NCBI RefSeq assembly: GCF_001717585.1
Contig: NZ_CP017042.1
Coordinates: forward strand, 248,001 to 312,000
From: Selenomonas sp. oral taxon 920
GTDB taxonomy: Bacteria > Bacillota > Negativicutes > Selenomonadales > Selenomonadaceae
Direction: 5' to 3'
Length of the DNA: 64,000 nucleotides
This document shows, in pieces, positions 34,582 through 42,522 of this stretch. The notes below the pieces were generated by a model, which saw only the letters and a program-made list of their open reading frames with translations, was not told the origin of the DNA and did no database searches. How positions within the stretch are numbered: the first letter of the stretch is position 1; the number at the start of each line of letters is the position of its first letter. The position numbers and the translations under genes are program-made.

Positions 34582-35361
34582 ATGACCAGCAATCTCTCTG
34601 TGCTGATTCTGGCGAAAAACGAAGAAAAGAATATTGAGGAGTGCATCCGCAGCGTATCCTTTGCGCGGGAGGTCGTTGTCATTGACGATCACAGCACGGA
34701 CCGCACAGCCGAACTCGCACGCGGCATGGGGGCGCGTGTCGTTGCGCATGCCATGAACGGCGACTGGGGGGCGCAGCAGACGTTTGCCGTAACGCAGGCA
34801 TCGTGTGACTGGATTTATTTTCTGGATGCAGACGAGCGTGTAACGGCGGGGCTTGCAAAGCGCATCGCGGAGATTGTCGTCGCCGATGACCGCCGCTGTG
34901 CCTATGCGAACGCGCGTCTGAGCTATCTGTGGGAGCAGCCGATTCGGCACGGAGGCTGGTTCCCGGACTATGTCGTGCGGCTTCTGCCGCGCGAGGGGAC
35001 GACCGTGGAGGGGCTCGTACACCCGAAGATCTGCCATCCCTATCGGGAGATCAAGCTGCCGCACAAATACTGCCTGATTCACTACACATATCGGGATTGG
35101 GAGCACTATTTCAACAAGATGAATGTCTACAGTACACTTGCCGCGCAGAAACTCCACGATGCGGGGAAAACAGCATATTTTATCAACATCCTGCTGCACC
35201 CCCTGTGGGCTTGGTTTCGCATGTATATCCTGCGCGGCGGCTTTATGGATGGACGCATCGGCTTTGTGCTCGCCGCGTTTCATTTCTTTTACACCATGTC
35301 GAAATATACGAAGTTCTACTATCTTGGGAAAAGCAATCGGCATACGGGGGCGCTTTCATGA
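34582..35361 (+). CDS. GT2 glycosyltransferase, WaaE/KdtX-like
   Basis: 259 residues from the ATG at 34582 (AGAGG upstream; the ATG at 34561 is possible). GT2 fold: LSVLILAKNEEKNIEECIRS, VVVIDDHSTDRTAELA and the metal-binding FLDADERVTAGL. The middle reads LWEQPIRHGGWFPDYVVRLLPR, a hallmark of WaaE-like LPS core glucosyltransferases. A hydrophobic tail (INILLHPLWAWFRMYIL, about 200-216) may anchor it to the membrane. It probably adds a hexose to the inner core heptose. Confidence 0.82.
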   Translation: MTSNLSVLILAKNEEKNIEECIRSVSFAREVVVIDDHSTDRTAELARGMGARVVAHAMNGDWGAQQTFAVTQASCDWIYFLDADERVTAGLAKRIAEIVVADDRRCAYANARLSYLWEQPIRHGGWFPDYVVRLLPREGTTVEGLVHPKICHPYREIKLPHKYCLIHYTYRDWEHYFNKMNVYSTLAAQKLHDAGKTAYFINILLHPLWAWFRMYILRGGFMDGRIGFVLAAFHFFYTMSKYTKFYYLGKSNRHTGALS

Positions 35362-36260
35362 TTGCAGAAATCAGCGATGTGGCACGTCGGGCGTATCGGC
35401 TTCGGAACATCAGAGAGGGGCGGCGTGCACTGATCTTCAGCGTGCGGGCAGTTCTGTATTGGAAGACGCTGCGGGAACTTTGGAGATTCTTTCAGGAAAC
35501 AGAGCTGCGCAGAGCACTCTACGCGCGCAATCCCTACCCCTTGGAGCAGGCGACGCGCGCCTTTTTTTATGCGGGCTCGACGGTGCGCACGCGCATTGAC
35601 CTCATTCGGGCGCATTATGCCTATCTCGAGCAGAAGATGAAGCCCGCGGATTTTGTGCGCCTGAGCTATGATACGGCACACGAGATCTGGCGCGCGTCCG
35701 AAACGGATATGCGGTGGAATGCCTATCTGAAATTCGAGCAGGGACAGCGCAAGGAGGGGCTTCTCTCCGTCATGATGGATGTGGACGGTACGCATCTCTA
35801 TCAGATCGTCTTCTGGATCGCGCAGCAGGATGGTCAGCCGACGCTCGTGATCGGCGCGATGCAGGGGCCGAATACGGAGGACGCGCAGGCGTTCGTCCGC
35901 GAGATGACGAAGCGCGCCCACCGTTTCCGCACGAAGAATCTTATCCTCTATATGGTGCAGGCGGTTGCGCGCGCACTTGGCGTGCAGCGTCTCTGCGCCG
36001 TATCAAATGCGGGCTACTACGCGAACAATCACATCCTCCGCGACCGCAAGCTCAAGACGGACTTCGGCGCGTTCTGGGAAGAGGCGGGCGGCTGGCAGAC
36101 GGAGGATGAGAGGTTCTACGAGCTGCCGCTGATCCTGCCGCGCAAGACGATGGAGGAGGTGCCGACGCGCAAGCGCGCGGTCTATCGGCGGCGGTTTGCG
36201 TTCCTCGATGCGGTGGATGCGGAGATTGCCGCGCGTGTGGGGGAGGTTCTGCGATCGTGA
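35358..36260 (+). CDS. DUF535/VirK-like protein
   Basis: 300 residues starting at the ATG that overlaps the GT2 stop by 4 bp. It resembles DUF535 proteins (VirK, YbjX): RRALYARNPYPLEQATRAFFYAG near the start, LYQIVFWIAQQDGQPTLVIGAMQGPN in the middle, then LYMVQAVARALGVQRLCAVSNAGYY. It is predicted cytoplasmic or peripheral. Relatives affect lipid A or virulence in enterobacteria by unknown means, which fits its place between two LPS glycosyltransferases. Confidence 0.72.
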   Translation: MIAEISDVARRAYRLRNIREGRRALIFSVRAVLYWKTLRELWRFFQETELRRALYARNPYPLEQATRAFFYAGSTVRTRIDLIRAHYAYLEQKMKPADFVRLSYDTAHEIWRASETDMRWNAYLKFEQGQRKEGLLSVMMDVDGTHLYQIVFWIAQQDGQPTLVIGAMQGPNTEDAQAFVREMTKRAHRFRTKNLILYMVQAVARALGVQRLCAVSNAGYYANNHILRDRKLKTDFGAFWEEAGGWQTEDERFYELPLILPRKTMEEVPTRKRAVYRRRFAFLDAVDAEIAARVGEVLRS

Positions 36261-37309
36261 GGGAGTATCATAACATTCTCGTTTACGCGATGGTGAACCT
36301 CGGTGATGTCATCCTCTTGACAAGCGCGATCGCTCTGCTCAAAAAGATCTATCCGAACGCGCGCATTACGATGCTGTCGCGCCCCATTGTGCGCGAGGTG
36401 ATCGAGCACAACCCTGTGATTGACGATGTGATCCTCTTTGACTACAAGGCAAAGCAGAACGCTGCCGGCCGGATGTGGGCGATGGTGCAGGAACTGCGTG
36501 CCCGAAAATTTGATCTTGCGATATCGTTCGACCGCAAACTTCGCACTGCACTCCTCTGCTGGCTCGCGGGGATTCCCGTACGCGTCGGTCCATCGCGTGT
36601 CCTGGACGCGCGGCCGAGCCGCGTGACGTGGCTCTATACGAATACCGTCCCGATCACGTATAATCTCGACGAAACTCTGCAGGCCGAGACGTATCAGGAG
36701 ATCATCCGCAGCTTTACGGGCAGGGAGGGGCACGAGCGTCCGATTCTGCCGTCTCCGACCGAGCAGCAGAGGGAAAAGGCAGCGGAACTTCTCTCGTCTG
36801 CTGCGGGGAAACGAAGGATTGGACTCTGCGTCAAGGGCACATTCGGTCTGAAGACGTGGCCGAAGGAGTATTTCGTGGAGGTCGTCCGCGCGCTCCACGC
36901 GCGCTATGACGCGGCGTTCTACGTGACGGGCGCACCGGGTGACCATGCCTACGCCGAGGAAGTGATTCAGGCGATCGGACTTCCTGTTGAAAACCTCTGC
37001 GGGAAGACGAATCTCATGGAACTCACGGCGCTCTATGCGCAGCTTGACCTGCTTGTCAGCGTGGATACGGGCGGTGCTCATATTGCGGCAGTGACGGGCG
37101 TTCCACTCGTGGTCATGTTCGGCTGCACCTCGCCGCGCCGCTGGCATCCAATCAGCGAGCGTGCCGCGGTATTTTCCTCGCATGAGCCGTGCTGCCCGTG
37201 CAGCTATGGGGAGACGGACTGCCCAAGCTATCCTCAGCCCGACTGCCTCTACCATGTGAAGCCCGACACGATTATTGCGGCGTGCACCGCATATTTGGAT
37301 GAGACATAA
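36257..37309 (+). CDS. heptosyltransferase family protein (GT9), third copy
   Basis: 350 residues from the GTG at 36257, overlapping the previous stop (GTGA). GT9 features: NILVYAMVNLGDVILLTSAI, RIGLCVKGTFGLKTWPKEYF and LLVSVDTGGAHIAAVTGVPLV; in the last, the usual P of DTGPVH is replaced by G. It ends with a Cys-rich segment (CCPCSYGETDC). It likely adds an outer heptose or related sugar. It is the last gene of the LPS operon; a hairpin follows 13 bp later. Confidence 0.8.
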   Translation: MREYHNILVYAMVNLGDVILLTSAIALLKKIYPNARITMLSRPIVREVIEHNPVIDDVILFDYKAKQNAAGRMWAMVQELRARKFDLAISFDRKLRTALLCWLAGIPVRVGPSRVLDARPSRVTWLYTNTVPITYNLDETLQAETYQEIIRSFTGREGHERPILPSPTEQQREKAAELLSSAAGKRRIGLCVKGTFGLKTWPKEYFVEVVRALHARYDAAFYVTGAPGDHAYAEEVIQAIGLPVENLCGKTNLMELTALYAQLDLLVSVDTGGAHIAAVTGVPLVVMFGCTSPRRWHPISERAAVFSSHEPCCPCSYGETDCPSYPQPDCLYHVKPDTIIAACTAYLDET

Positions 37310-37322
37310 GGGGATATTCTGC

Positions 37323-37357
37323 AAAAAACCGCAGTGAGAGCTTCTCACTGCGGTTTT
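37323..37357. terminator. terminator closing the LPS operon
   Basis: AAAAACCGCAGTGAGA pairs with TCTCACTGCGGTTTT around a 3-nt loop. It is very stable, can serve both strands, and separates the LPS operon from the convergent recombinase gene. Confidence 0.85.
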
Positions 37358-37375
37358 CATATGGATATGTGTCTG

Positions 37376-38488
37376 CTATTCTGTGTCGGCGTTCGTCGGC
37401 TGCTGGATATGCTCCACATTCATTCCCGGTGTGATGCCGCGCGTGTAGCGGCGTTCCATGCGATCGTGGACATGGGCATACTTCGCAGTGACCTTCGGGC
37501 TGCGCTGGCGCAGGGTCTCCTGCACGACGCGCAGATCCTTCGTCTCCTGATAGAGGTTTGTGCCGCAGCTGTGGCGGAAGAGATGGCACGCGTAGCCGGG
37601 CTGTTTCAGCCCCGCATCCGTCAGTGCCTTGTTGATGACGTAGCGGATGCCGACGCGCGTGATGCGTCCGCTGCGGTTGTTCGGCGAGCAGGAGATGATG
37701 GTCGGCGTGAGACGATTTTCCGGCGGGATGGCGCCGCGCGTCTCCACGTATGCCTTGAGGAGCTGAAAGGTCTCCTCGCACGGGTAGATGATCCCTGCGT
37801 GCCCCTTGCCGCGTATCTCGATGCGTCCGCGCTGCCAGTCGATGTCCTCGTCCGAGAGGCGCATGACCTCGACGACGCGCAGCCCCTCGACACCCATGAG
37901 GTAGACGATGAGGAGGTTGCGCAGGCGGCGCAGGGCGTTCTTGTCCGCCGCAAGTCCCTCGCAGATCTCCTTGATCTGGTCGACGGTGAGATATTTATAG
38001 TCCTCGTCGAGGTGCTGCGGGTTGCGCAGCTGCAGGTCGGCACAGGGGTTCTCGGCGATGAAGGAGAGCCGCTCTGCGACCTTGTAAAAGGCGCGAATCG
38101 CAGCACCCTTGATCATGAGTGTCGCGGCGCTGTAGCCCTTTGTCCGCATATCTTCCATGTAGACGCGGATCTGATAGTCATGCACGTCGTTCAGCGGATG
38201 CAGTCCCTGCTCCATGCACCAGTGGAGGAAGAGACGAATTGCGAGCTCGTATGTGTCGCGCGTGTCTGCTGTGGGCGCACCGCCCGCGATGTAGCGCGGC
38301 AGATACTCGTAGAAGTGGGTGATGAAGTACTCAGGGCTAATTGCGTCCTGCCGTACACTTGCCGTGACTTCGCCCATGCGCCGCACGCTGCCGGGGGCAG
38401 TCTCCGTTCGCCGTGCAGGAACGCCCATTGCAGCACTTTCACCGCTGCGGAAGCTTTCGTTTGCAGCCAATACATCACCCGCTTTCAC
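37376..38488 (-). CDS. tyrosine recombinase (XerC/D-like integrase)
   Basis: About 370 residues from a GTG at 38488; the ATG at 38428 is the other candidate. The open frame runs up to a TTG at 38533, but the promoter lies inside that extension. An N-terminal core-binding domain (YLPRYIAGGAPTADTRDTYE) is followed by the catalytic domain: Arg in VEGLRVVEVMRLS, Lys in RGKGHAG, HLFRHSCGTNL, and Tyr in VTAKYAHV. In the box between them, the usual GH before the Tyr reads RQ, so one of the six catalytic positions is altered. No att site or mobile-element gene is adjacent, so its role may be site-specific inversion or resolution. Confidence 0.82.
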   Translation of the reverse strand: MKAGDVLAANESFRSGESAAMGVPARRTETAPGSVRRMGEVTASVRQDAISPEYFITHFYEYLPRYIAGGAPTADTRDTYELAIRLFLHWCMEQGLHPLNDVHDYQIRVYMEDMRTKGYSAATLMIKGAAIRAFYKVAERLSFIAENPCADLQLRNPQHLDEDYKYLTVDQIKEICEGLAADKNALRRLRNLLIVYLMGVEGLRVVEVMRLSDEDIDWQRGRIEIRGKGHAGIIYPCEETFQLLKAYVETRGAIPPENRLTPTIISCSPNNRSGRITRVGIRYVINKALTDAGLKQPGYACHLFRHSCGTNLYQETKDLRVVQETLRQRSPKVTAKYAHVHDRMERRYTRGITPGMNVEHIQQPTNADTE

Positions 38489-38505
38489 CTTATTTGATGA
38501 GGTGA
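38485..38505. promoter_or_regulatory. inverted repeat at the recombinase start (operator-like)
   Basis: TCACCT-N9-AGGTGA lies just downstream of the -10 box of the recombinase promoter and overlaps its likely transcription start and GTG. This is a good position for an autoregulatory operator. Confidence 0.4.
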
Positions 38506-38533
38506 TTATAGCACGTGAAGAGGAACTTAGCAA
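38506..38533 (-). promoter_or_regulatory. predicted promoter of the recombinase gene
   Basis: Minus strand: TTGCTA (38533-38528), a 17-bp spacer and TATAAT (38510-38505). Its presence inside the longest open frame shows that translation must start further downstream. Confidence 0.5.
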
Positions 38534-38549
38534 CAGGTATTAAACACAT

Positions 38550-38584
38550 AAAAACCGCCGCATACACGGTGTACGCGGCGGTTC
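38550..38584 (-). terminator. terminator of the amidohydrolase operon
   Basis: Minus strand: ACCGCCGCGTACA pairs with TGTATGCGGCGGT, followed by TTTTATG. It lies 14 bp beyond the amidohydrolase stop. Confidence 0.75.
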
Positions 38585-38597
38585 GATGCCGATCGGG

Positions 38598-39911
38598 TTA
38601 CTTGCCGAGCAGGATGGATGCACCGCTGGCAGCGAGCATCTTTGCGGCGTAGACGAGTGCCTTCTCGTCGAAGTTGAAGCGGGAGTCGTGATGCCCCGCG
38701 GCGAGCTGCGCGCCGATCATCATGTAGGCGGCCTGTCCGCCGCGCTCCTGTACGCGCTCCATGAAGTAGGAGAAGTCCTCACTCGCGCCGAAGTTCGTCT
38801 CACTCATGATGTCGCGGAAGAGACCAAGCTCCTTCGCACGGTTCTCAAGGTAGGCGGCGAGCTCCGGCGTATTGTTGCCGCCGGCAGCACCGCCCGCCTT
38901 TTCGATCGTGACATTGACATCGTACATGGCCGCCGCTGCCTTGATGATGCGCTCGGCTTCCTGCTCCATGTAGCGATTGATCGCGCTTGTCGCGCCGCGC
39001 GTTTCAATGCGCAGCAGACCCTTGTCACCGATGACGTTGCGCCCGCTGCCCGCCTCCATATAGCCGACATTGATGCGCGAGGCACCGCCTGAGTGGCGCG
39101 AGATCGCATGAAGGTTTAGTGCCGCACACGCGGTCGCGAGCACGGCGTTTTTGCCCTCCTCGGGCGCGGCACCCGCATGTGCGGGTACGCCGACGAAGTG
39201 CGCGTCGTATTTGCTCGTTGCGAGGAAGCCGACGACGTTGCATGCGACGCTGCCCGTCTCCTTCGCCTTGAAGCCGAAATGTGCGCCGAGCATGTAGTCC
39301 ACATCGTCCACGACACCCTTTTCCACCATCGCATGCGCTCCGCGCACACCTTCTTCGGCGGGCTGAAAGACGAGCTTCACAGTTCCCGCAAGCTCATCCT
39401 TCAGTGCGGCGAAGATGCGCGCGACACCGAGTCCGACAGAGGTATGCCCGTCATGCCCGCACGCGTGCATCGCACCCGCGTGGCAGGAGGCAAAGCCCTC
39501 GCGGTTCGGGAAATGTTCGGGTGCATCCGTCTCCGTCACATCGTTGGAGTCCATGTCAAAGCGCATTCCAAGCGTCGGCCCCTTGCGCGCAAAGTGCAGG
39601 ATGCCGACAACACCCGTATAGCCTCCGTCCATGCGGTCGAGCCACGCGGGATCGGCACCCTCTCTGCGGGCGCGCTCCTTCTCCCGTGCGAGAACATCCG
39701 CTGTGGGGACGCCCATACGAGCGCTCTCCTCCATGACCTCGCGTCCGATGTGCACCTCGTAGCCGAGCTCCGAGAGCGTCTTTGCGACAATCGACGCCGT
39801 GCGGAACTCTGTCCAGCCCGGTTCCGGATGGCGGTGGAGATCCCGGCGCTGCCGCGTCAGTTCTTCTGCCATCTCGTCTGCCATCTGCATGATCTTTGCA
39901 TCCAGTTCCAT
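38598..39911 (-). CDS. M20 amidohydrolase, AbgA-like
   Basis: 437 residues from the ATG at 39911. Peptidase M20D family: LHRHPEPGWTEFRTAS at the start, MRFDMDSNDV, CHAGAMHACGHDGHTSVGLG with metal ligands, and FQPAEEGVRGAHAMVE with the catalytic Glu. The length and the inserted region (VLAREKERARREG to MDGGYTGVVG) match AbgA, a p-aminobenzoyl-glutamate hydrolase subunit, better than IAA-amino acid hydrolases. It is third in an operon after a DcuC-like transporter and a tripeptidase-like enzyme, suggesting uptake and cleavage of an acidic peptide or acyl amino acid. No AbgB partner is present. Confidence 0.82.
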   Translation of the reverse strand: MELDAKIMQMADEMAEELTRQRRDLHRHPEPGWTEFRTASIVAKTLSELGYEVHIGREVMEESARMGVPTADVLAREKERARREGADPAWLDRMDGGYTGVVGILHFARKGPTLGMRFDMDSNDVTETDAPEHFPNREGFASCHAGAMHACGHDGHTSVGLGVARIFAALKDELAGTVKLVFQPAEEGVRGAHAMVEKGVVDDVDYMLGAHFGFKAKETGSVACNVVGFLATSKYDAHFVGVPAHAGAAPEEGKNAVLATACAALNLHAISRHSGGASRINVGYMEAGSGRNVIGDKGLLRIETRGATSAINRYMEQEAERIIKAAAAMYDVNVTIEKAGGAAGGNNTPELAAYLENRAKELGLFRDIMSETNFGASEDFSYFMERVQERGGQAAYMMIGAQLAAGHHDSRFNFDEKALVYAAKMLAASGASILLGK

Positions 39912-39933
39912 CGTATTCCCCTTTTCCGTTGTT

Positions 39934-41061
39934 CTATGCGTTCTCAGCGACCTCGCGCACGATGGCGAGGGCAAGCTCTGCCGCATCATAGAGATCCTGC
40001 TCGCGGATGCTCTCGTCCTTCGTGTGGCAGTCCGTCATGCCGACAGCGAGCACTGTTGTCGGCACGCCGTACGTGTTGAAGTGATTTGCGTCCGAGCCGC
40101 CGCCCTCCTCCAAGATTTCCACGGGGAGACCGAGTTTTCCCGCGGCACGGTGCAGATACTGTATGGGGAGGGCATCCTTTGGCAGCTCAAAGGGATCGTA
40201 GTCTTTATTGACTGCGATCTCCACAGTGCAGCCCGTTCCTGCTATCGCGCCGTTCACAGCGTCCACGATGCGCTGCGTAATGGCATCGAGTTTTGCCTTG
40301 TCGCGGCTGCGCGACTCGAAGTTCACCGTGCAGAACTCGGCGACGACATTAGTCGCCGTGCCGCCCGTGATCTTGCCGACGTTGCAGGTGGTCTCCTCGT
40401 CGATGCGCCCCTGCGGGACAGCGGTGAGTACACTGCCCGCCGCTGTGATGGCGTTCTTCCCCGCCTCGGGCTCGATGCCCGCGTGAGCCGCCTTGCCGTG
40501 TATCCGCACCTCGATCTGGTTCTTGCCGGGTGCCTTGAATACCGCGATGCCGGGATGCCCGTGCGTGTCGAGCGTATAGCCAAAATCAGCACGGAGAAGC
40601 GACGCGTCGAGGCAGCGCGAGCCGTTGACCCCGCCCTCCTCGGCGACGGTAAAGACGATCTGGAGATCGCCGTGCGGGAGATTGTGTTCCTTCAGACAGC
40701 GCAGTGTCTCAAGAATGGCGACCACGCCCGCCTTGTCGTCCGAACCGAGAATCGTCGTGCCGTCGGAGCGGATGACACCATCCTTCAGGACGGGCTTGAT
40801 GTTCGCGCACGGCTCGACGCAGTCCATATGTGCCGTGAGCATGACGGTGGGGACACCCGTGATCGTTCCCTTGAAATTTGCGATGATATTGCCGCAGCTG
40901 CCGCCGAGTTTTTCCCCTGCCGTGTCCTCGTGGATCTCCGCCGCCCCGAGTTCCTTCAGGCGTGCGGTGAGCAGGTCGCCGATTTCGCGTTCCGCAAGCG
41001 TCGAGCAGCGGATGGAGACGAGTTCGAAGAATTCATCGAGCACTCTCTTTTTGTCGATCAT
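39934..41061 (-). CDS. M20 family peptidase, tripeptidase-T-like
   Basis: 375 residues of the M20 metallopeptidase family. TVMLTAHMDCVEP and GTTILGSDDKAGVVAILE supply the metal-binding His and Asp, FTVAEEGGVNGSRCLD the catalytic Glu, and GGSDANHFNTYGVPTTVL the last ligand region. The length and the dimerisation insert (KAPGKNQIEVRIHGKAAHAG) resemble PepT and its PepT-like relatives. It lies 16 bp after the transporter and 22 bp before the AbgA-like gene. A role in hydrolysing imported peptides fits. Confidence 0.8.
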   Translation of the reverse strand: MIDKKRVLDEFFELVSIRCSTLAEREIGDLLTARLKELGAAEIHEDTAGEKLGGSCGNIIANFKGTITGVPTVMLTAHMDCVEPCANIKPVLKDGVIRSDGTTILGSDDKAGVVAILETLRCLKEHNLPHGDLQIVFTVAEEGGVNGSRCLDASLLRADFGYTLDTHGHPGIAVFKAPGKNQIEVRIHGKAAHAGIEPEAGKNAITAAGSVLTAVPQGRIDEETTCNVGKITGGTATNVVAEFCTVNFESRSRDKAKLDAITQRIVDAVNGAIAGTGCTVEIAVNKDYDPFELPKDALPIQYLHRAAGKLGLPVEILEEGGGSDANHFNTYGVPTTVLAVGMTDCHTKDESIREQDLYDAAELALAIVREVAENA

Positions 41062-41076
41062 GAGGCTGTTCCTTTC

Positions 41077-42351
41077 TCAGATGAACAGTGCGATCATAAA
41101 GGTAATCGTTGCGAGCAGCATGGGAATCGCGTTGCGCTTGGAGATCTCCATCGGGCTGACCTTTGCAAGCCCTGCGCAGACCATTGCCGCACCAGCGACG
41201 GGGGACATCGAGCGTCCAATCGCACCCGCCATCTGTGCAAGCGAACCGAGATCGACGATGCTCATGCCGAACGCCTCCGCCTGCGGTGTGATCGCGCCGT
41301 TGAAGGCGAGTGCTGCCGCGTCACCCGAGCCGGAGATCACGGCGATGAGGAAGGGACCGAATGCGCCCGCGAACTTTGCGACGGACTCCGATCCCTTCAT
41401 CGCCTCGATCAGTGCGCCGGTCAGTCCCATTGCCGCCATACCGGCGGTAAAGACGCCTGCCGCGACGATGAGGCCCATGACGCTGCCATAGGCGCTGCCC
41501 ATGCCGTCAAAGAATTTCTTCGTGACCTCCTGCGGATTCGTGCGCGTTGCAATGAGTGCGAGGATCGAGCCCGTAATCATGGCAGTCGGCACGTCCGTCA
41601 GCGGCAGGATCGCGATCTGCTTGCTGCCGAGCACGAGCATGACGAGGGGGACGAGCGGGATGAGCGCATAGATGGGATTGATCTTGAACGTTCGGTTCTG
41701 CTCCTCCTCGGAGAGCTCCGCGAGGTATGCCTGACGGCGGTCATCGCTTGGACCTTCGTTGCGGATCACCGAAATCGCAGTGAGTGCAATGATACAGACA
41801 AAGGATGCGATAATGGCAGCGGGTGCCTCATTCATGATGACGGACATCACGTCTGTCCCCGCCAGATCTGCAACGAACGGGTTGTGTGAGGTACCGGGGC
41901 TGATCGCACTGCCCCACGTCCCTGCGAGGACTGCCGCTGCCGCCATTGCGGGGTGCACACCCGCCGCAATGAGGGCGGGGATGAGGATACTGCCGACCGC
42001 AGCTGCGCAGCCTGCCGCACTCGGGATCGCGATGTTGATCCACCACGTCAGCAGCACGGCGAGCGGGATGAGAATGATGCGCGCCTTTGTGATGACGCCG
42101 GAGATGGACTCGACGAGGTGACGGTCGCACTCCGTGAGCTTCATGACGAACGAGAAGCCCATGACCGTACAGATGACGGGCACGAGTGTGCCGTGCACCA
42201 TCGTCTTGCTGAACGTCGTGATCGCATTGCCCGCGACGCCGCCGATGATGCACATGAGGAGTCCTGCCGCAAAGAGCACCATGCGCGCCTCGTACTTCTT
42301 GATGATGGCGGCGAAGGCGATGATGACAATAATTCCTCCTGCAAGAGCCAA
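41077..42351 (-). CDS. DcuC-like C4-dicarboxylate/anaerobic transporter
   Basis: 424 residues starting with TTG at 42351 behind AAAGGAGG. About 11-12 membrane helices are visible. The segment TWWINIAIPSAAGCAAAVGSI with TWGSAISPGTSHNPFVADLAG, and the repeated AISGSGDAAALAFNGAITPQA near residue 340, fit the DcuC/ion-transporter superfamily. In E. coli DcuC exports succinate; here the operon partners are two peptidase-like hydrolases, so a peptide- or acylamino-acid-type substrate is also possible. First gene of the operon. Confidence 0.78.
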   Translation of the reverse strand: MALAGGIIVIIAFAAIIKKYEARMVLFAAGLLMCIIGGVAGNAITTFSKTMVHGTLVPVICTVMGFSFVMKLTECDRHLVESISGVITKARIILIPLAVLLTWWINIAIPSAAGCAAAVGSILIPALIAAGVHPAMAAAAVLAGTWGSAISPGTSHNPFVADLAGTDVMSVIMNEAPAAIIASFVCIIALTAISVIRNEGPSDDRRQAYLAELSEEEQNRTFKINPIYALIPLVPLVMLVLGSKQIAILPLTDVPTAMITGSILALIATRTNPQEVTKKFFDGMGSAYGSVMGLIVAAGVFTAGMAAMGLTGALIEAMKGSESVAKFAGAFGPFLIAVISGSGDAAALAFNGAITPQAEAFGMSIVDLGSLAQMAGAIGRSMSPVAGAAMVCAGLAKVSPMEISKRNAIPMLLATITFMIALFI

Positions 42352-42374
42352 TGAAAAGACCTCCTTTGATATAG

Positions 42375-42401
42375 GGAAGCACTGATAAATTCAGCGATCC
42401 C
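42375..42401. repeat. intergenic palindrome family, copy 2
   Basis: GGAAGCACTGA-TAAAT-TCAGCGATCCC: the same 27-bp dyad as at 23011, with a few changes in each arm. It lies 24 bp upstream of the DcuC-like start. Confidence 0.6.
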
Positions 42402-42483
42402 ATAGAACCCAAAACGATATAAATTTCGACAAAAGGAAAAGGATTCCTTCCATTTATCGAAAAAGAAAGGGAGGATGCACAAG

Positions 42484-42513
42484 AAGGGAAGTATCGTCCA
42501 TGATACTTCCCTT
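42484..42513 (-). terminator. terminator-like hairpin after aspA
   Basis: AAGGGAAGTATC and GATACTTCCCTT form a perfect 12-bp stem around 6 nt, 10 bp beyond the aspA stop, with a short T-rich stretch on the minus strand. Confidence 0.55.
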
Positions 42514-42522
42514 CGTTCATTG

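Noticed and set aside
39799-41889. 696-aa plus-strand frame across three genes
   Set aside because: Spans the M20 peptidases and the transporter in antisense; charged low-complexity composition; real genes on the minus strand are unambiguous.
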